DNA from: Clostridiales bacterium
Lineage (GTDB): Bacteria > Bacillota > Clostridia > Tissierellales > Sedimentibacteraceae
Direction: 5' to 3'
NCBI GenBank assembly: GCA_003487955.1
Contig: DNNJ01000341.1
Coordinates: 1-14,927, forward strand
DNA length: 14,927 nt
Made by a program: the position numbers and the translations under genes. How positions within the stretch are numbered: the first letter of the stretch is position 1; every line of letters starts with the position of its first letter. Shown here one piece after another: positions 12,255 through 14,927 of this stretch. The notes under the pieces were generated by a model. It worked only from the letters and a program-made list of their open reading frames with translations. It ran no database searches and had not been told where the DNA came from.

Positions 12255-12527
12255 ATGGATGAAAAGACATTGCAAAGTTTGGTACTTGAAAATAAAGAAA
12301 TTTTAAATGTCACCGGTGTTGAAGGAGTAGATAACTTTAATGATGAAACAGTTGTGCTTATAACTACAAAAGGAAGGCTTACCATAAAGGGAGAAAATTT
12401 AGCCATAAGCAAGTTAAATGTTGATGAAGGCAAGCTTATGGTAAAAGGCATCATTAATTCTCTTGTTTTCTCAGAATATGAAGGACAGAGAGAAAAAGTA
12501 AGCTTAGTAAAGAAATTGTTCAAATAA
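12255..12527 (+). CDS. yabP: sporulation protein YabP
   Basis: A 90-residue YabP-family protein: ENKEILNVTGVEGVDNFNDETVVLITTKGRLTIKGENLAISKLNVDEGKL is the family core (12-61), a compact beta-rich domain ending in a short basic tail. YabP is made in the mother cell under sigma-E and takes part in spore formation; the biochemical role is not settled. AGGGGGG (12241-12247) is 8 nt from ATG 12255 but only 2 from ATG 12249, so 12255 is preferred. One base separates it from yabQ, implying coupled translation. Confidence 0.9.
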   Translation: MDEKTLQSLVLENKEILNVTGVEGVDNFNDETVVLITTKGRLTIKGENLAISKLNVDEGKLMVKGIINSLVFSEYEGQREKVSLVKKLFK

Positions 12528-12528
12528 T

Positions 12529-13098
12529 ATGGACTATTTACCTTATTCTCAGGAATACATGCTTGCAGTTTCCATAATGGCAGGCGTGTTTCTTGGTTTT
12601 ATATGGGATATTTACAGGCTTATAAGGCATTATGGCAAGTTTAAAACAGCAGGAACTGTTATAGGTGATATTTTATATTGGATAATCAGCATAATATTAA
12701 GCACCCGGTTAATTCTCGACATCAGTTACGGCAACGTCAGGTTTTTTATTCTGATGGGATTTTTAACAGGTGCTCTTTTGTATTTCTATGGAACAAGCAG
12801 ATATGTTTTAAAGCTGTTCATATTTATAATTGACTCGATTTTAAAAGTTATAAAAACAGTTTTTCATCTTTTAATAGACCCGGTCAAATTTATAATAAGA
12901 AAAATAAAGAGCTTAATAAAGAGCTTATTGCATCCTGTGAAGCTAAAATACACTGCAATTAAGAAAAAACTTAAAAAAAGATACAAATTTTTGAAATTCA
13001 AATTAAAAAAGGTTTCCAAAAATAGAAAAATGATATATAATAGGAAAAAACGGCAAAGGCGCAAAAGAGGCAAAAGAGGTATGGGGACACACCTCTAG
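12529..13098 (+). CDS. yabQ: spore cortex biosynthesis protein YabQ
   Basis: A 189-residue membrane protein. Hydrophobic segments at about 10-28, 46-65, 71-88 and 94-116, with GVFLGFIWDIYRLIRH (19-34) and a TRLILDISYGNVRFF-type loop as in YabQ, a protein needed for spore cortex formation in Bacillus. After residue 118 the tail is very basic (K/R-rich to residue 183). The last six residues, GMGTHL, and the TAG stop are encoded by the dispersed element at 13078-13136, whose first base is the first base of codon 184; the original C-terminus may have been different. Confidence 0.9.
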   Translation: MDYLPYSQEYMLAVSIMAGVFLGFIWDIYRLIRHYGKFKTAGTVIGDILYWIISIILSTRLILDISYGNVRFFILMGFLTGALLYFYGTSRYVLKLFIFIIDSILKVIKTVFHLLIDPVKFIIRKIKSLIKSLLHPVKLKYTAIKKKLKKRYKFLKFKLKKVSKNRKMIYNRKKRQRRKRGKRGMGTHL

Positions 13099-13136
13099 TA
13101 TAGAGTGAATCTTTGCGGGCAGAGGAATGTCCCCAA
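13078..13136. repeat. 59-bp dispersed element copy B, over the yabQ 3' end
   Basis: Begins GGTATGGGGACACACC and ends AGGAATGTCCCCAA; same length as copy A (2387-2445), about 80 percent identical, no gaps. It supplies the last codons and stop of yabQ and most of the yabQ-divIC gap. Confidence 0.87.
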
Positions 13137-13170
13137 ATAGCAAAAAAAAGAAGAAAGGAGTAGTCCTTAG

Positions 13171-13629
13171 GTGAACGAAGAACAAAGAATCATAGAGTTA
13201 AAGAAAAAGATTAATCATTATGATTTTCGTGAAAAGGAAAGAGAAATAAAAGAACAAAAAAGAATTAATAAAATGACTGCTCCAATAAAGAAAAAGAGAA
13301 AATTCAATGTTATAAATTTTCTGTTTTTAGTATTTGTTATGTATTTTGCTTACACTGCTTTTAATCAATATGAAATGCTTGCAGATCTTAACGGTCAGAT
13401 AGCAGAAAAGGAAATATTGAAGGCTGAAACTGAAAAGGAGGCATTGGAGCTTAAAAGTGACGTTGAAAAATTAAGCGAAGAAGAGACTCTCATGGAAATA
13501 ATCGAAAAAATAGCAAGAGATCAATATAAGATGGTTAAACCCAATGAAACCATATACATAGATAAAAATAAAAATGACAATAAGCTTATTCAAGGAATAG
13601 GCTCTCAAAAAGACTTGATAAATGAATAA
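13171..13629 (+). CDS. divIC: septum formation initiator (DivIC/FtsB family)
   Basis: A 152-residue bitopic membrane protein: basic cytoplasmic N-terminus (1-45, Lys/Arg-rich), one membrane segment (about 47-64), then an extracellular coiled coil (67-108) and the family's closing motif IEKIARDQYKMVKPNETIYI (111-130). DivIC works with FtsL and DivIB in the division complex. The start is GTG 13171, with AAAGGAG at 13154-13160 about 10 nt away; no ATG alternative is in frame nearby. Position between yabQ and spoIIE matches the Bacillus/Clostridia order. Confidence 0.9.
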   Translation: MNEEQRIIELKKKINHYDFREKEREIKEQKRINKMTAPIKKKRKFNVINFLFLVFVMYFAYTAFNQYEMLADLNGQIAEKEILKAETEKEALELKSDVEKLSEEETLMEIIEKIARDQYKMVKPNETIYIDKNKNDNKLIQGIGSQKDLINE

Positions 13630-13650
13630 ATTTTTATGATTTTAAGCATA

Positions 13651-13690
13651 TTTTGACAGTATTTTACAATCATATTTGCTACCATAGTAG
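13651..13690 (+). promoter_or_regulatory. possible Spo0A-type promoter of spoIIE
   Basis: TTTTGACA (13651-13658) contains a TTGACA -35 and differs at one base from the Spo0A box TTCGACA. No good -10 lies at 17 nt; a TACCAT at 21 nt recalls the long spacing of the B. subtilis spoIIE promoter. Suggestive only. Confidence 0.35.
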
Positions 13691-13707
13691 AAACGAGGGG
13701 TGAAAAT

Positions 13708-14927
13708 ATGATTGGAAAAACACAGGATGAAAAATATTATTTAATCATTATTAACACATTAAAGAAAGAACTTAAACACATCAAAGGAAATTGGATATTG
13801 CTTTTGGTGTGTTTTTTTGTTTCAAGGCAAAATGTAATCGATGAAATATTTCCCTTTGCCATTGTTGTTTTAAGCTCATACTGCCACATTAAGGGTCCTT
13901 GGCTTTCAATACTGCTTGTGTGCATTGCCGGAATCTTATCAGTGCGTTTTGATTTTGTATATATTATAATGCTTACAGCCATTTACGCATACTATTTTAA
14001 TTTCCGTAATGAAGGCAAAAAATCAATATTTTTAATATCCGGATATTCTGCTGCAGTATTGTTTTTTTCGAAAACGGCCATTTTAATTGCTGAAGGGTTT
14101 AATACCAATGAATTTATGCTTAATGTATTTGAAACAATGTTTATTTTCAGCGCCATAATTTTAATAAACGAAGGAATTAAAACTATAAAAAATATTAAGA
14201 AGGATAAAACAGGAAAAACTCAAAGGGTAAAAAGCAAGAAAAAAGAAGATGTTCAGGTTATAAATAATAATGCGGAAAGTGAAGCTGCCTCGACTGTTTC
14301 ATATACAGCCGCCAATAAAAACAAAAAAATCAAGTATTTATATATATTTTCTGACGATGCCAAAAAGAAAATCACAGAACAGCTTTTATGGCAGAACATT
14401 AATGTCAAATTTTTTGAAGTTATTTCAAGCAATAGCTCTTCAATACTGTTAAGCATGACCGTAAAAACTGAAAAAACACCTGAAGAGGCAGAAAGCACAA
14501 TTGCATTGATTGTAAGAAATATTTCCGGTGCAAAGCTCAGATGTGTTGAAAGGGTTGTAATGTCGCCTAGTTACTATGTATTGAAGTTTAAAAATATTAA
14601 AAAAATAAAAATACGCACATACAGTGCAGCAGCCGTTAAGGACGGCTCTGAAGTGTCAGGCGATAATTTTGCATATGCAGGCAGAGCAGACAAGTACTAT
14701 ATGGTTCTTTGCGACGGTATCGGTTCAGGAGAAGAAGCAAACAATGAAAGCAACGGTACTGTTGATTTGATGTCAAAGTTCTTATATTCTGATTTTACGG
14801 AAGAGCAAATATTGAGAACATTGAATTCGGTACTGATGATTAAATTAGGAGACGAAAGATACGTCACATTTGATTTCACCATAATAGATTACGGAACAAA
14901 GGAAATAAGGCTGTATAAGGCAGGAGC
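13708..14927 (+). CDS. spoIIE: stage II sporulation protein E, 3' end beyond window
   Basis: The open frame runs off the window after 406 codons. SpoIIE is the membrane PP2C phosphatase that dephosphorylates SpoIIAA to activate sigma-F in the forespore. The PP2C domain begins at about residue 303: TYSAAAVKDGSEVSGDNF (304-321), MVLCDGIGSGEEANNES (332-348) with Asp336 a metal ligand, and LNSVLMIKLGDERYVTFDFTIIDYG (372-396). The N-terminus has only about five or six hydrophobic segments in residues 28-155, then a Lys-rich linker (160-182). In B. subtilis the phosphatase starts near residue 570-590 after ten membrane segments, so this one is shorter by about 270 residues. GAGGGG (13695-13700) precedes ATG 13708. 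The RNA-binding gene often found between divIC and spoIIE is absent. Confidence 0.88.
   Translation, partial: MIGKTQDEKYYLIIINTLKKELKHIKGNWILLLVCFFVSRQNVIDEIFPFAIVVLSSYCHIKGPWLSILLVCIAGILSVRFDFVYIIMLTAIYAYYFNFRNEGKKSIFLISGYSAAVLFFSKTAILIAEGFNTNEFMLNVFETMFIFSAIILINEGIKTIKNIKKDKTGKTQRVKSKKKEDVQVINNNAESEAASTVSYTAANKNKKIKYLYIFSDDAKKKITEQLLWQNINVKFFEVISSNSSSILLSMTVKTEKTPEEAESTIALIVRNISGAKLRCVERVVMSPSYYVLKFKNIKKIKIRTYSAAAVKDGSEVSGDNFAYAGRADKYYMVLCDGIGSGEEANNESNGTVDLMSKFLYSDFTEEQILRTLNSVLMIKLGDERYVTFDFTIIDYGTKEIRLYKAG

Overview
The window looks like chromosomal DNA from an AT-rich, endospore-forming, Clostridia-like Firmicute. Support comes from a leucine T-box leader, a SAM-I riboswitch, a c-di-GMP-I riboswitch, FabK-type enoyl reductase, strong AGGAGG ribosome binding sites and a yabP-yabQ-divIC-spoIIE sporulation/division cluster with a sigma-E-like promoter. 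No rRNA, tRNA, CRISPR array, transposase or phage block was seen. Genus cannot be fixed by reading alone.

Layout. 1-1493 (minus): the first 353 codons of leuA behind a T-box leader with a CUC (Leu) specifier and a clear promoter. 1593-2136: a near-perfect palindrome, then a GNAT acetyltransferase. 2166-4789: SAM-riboswitch-controlled methionine unit metY-metA, ending at a terminator; its leader carries nested copies of a short GGGGACA...TGTCCCC element. 4814-5755: stand-alone fabK. 5905-7441: two-gene unit of an uncharacterised protein and a TIR-like protein. 7453-9032: c-di-GMP riboswitch, a small secreted helical protein, and a cupin/HD-GYP protein, readable as a c-di-GMP output plus feedback module. 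9042-10737 (minus): a duplicated Cys-rich small protein, a holin-like membrane protein and an EamA transporter. 10849-12027: a small sigma factor divergent from a ComK-like regulator. 12206-14927: sigma-E-like promoter, yabP, yabQ, divIC and the first 406 codons of an apparently short spoIIE.

Regulation is dense: three ligand-sensing leaders (T-box, SAM-I, c-di-GMP-I) each with a recognisable promoter, and two sigma-E-like promoters. The most interesting parts are the c-di-GMP riboswitch/secreted protein/phosphodiesterase locus, the divergent sigma/ComK-like pair, the TIR-containing pair, the duplicated Cys-rich protein, and several families of short dispersed repeats. Some of these repeats sit exactly over gene stop codons (fabK, eamA-like, yabQ), are nested in each other, or sit inside a larger hairpin. 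Protein identifications rest on remembered family motifs and synteny, not on searches.
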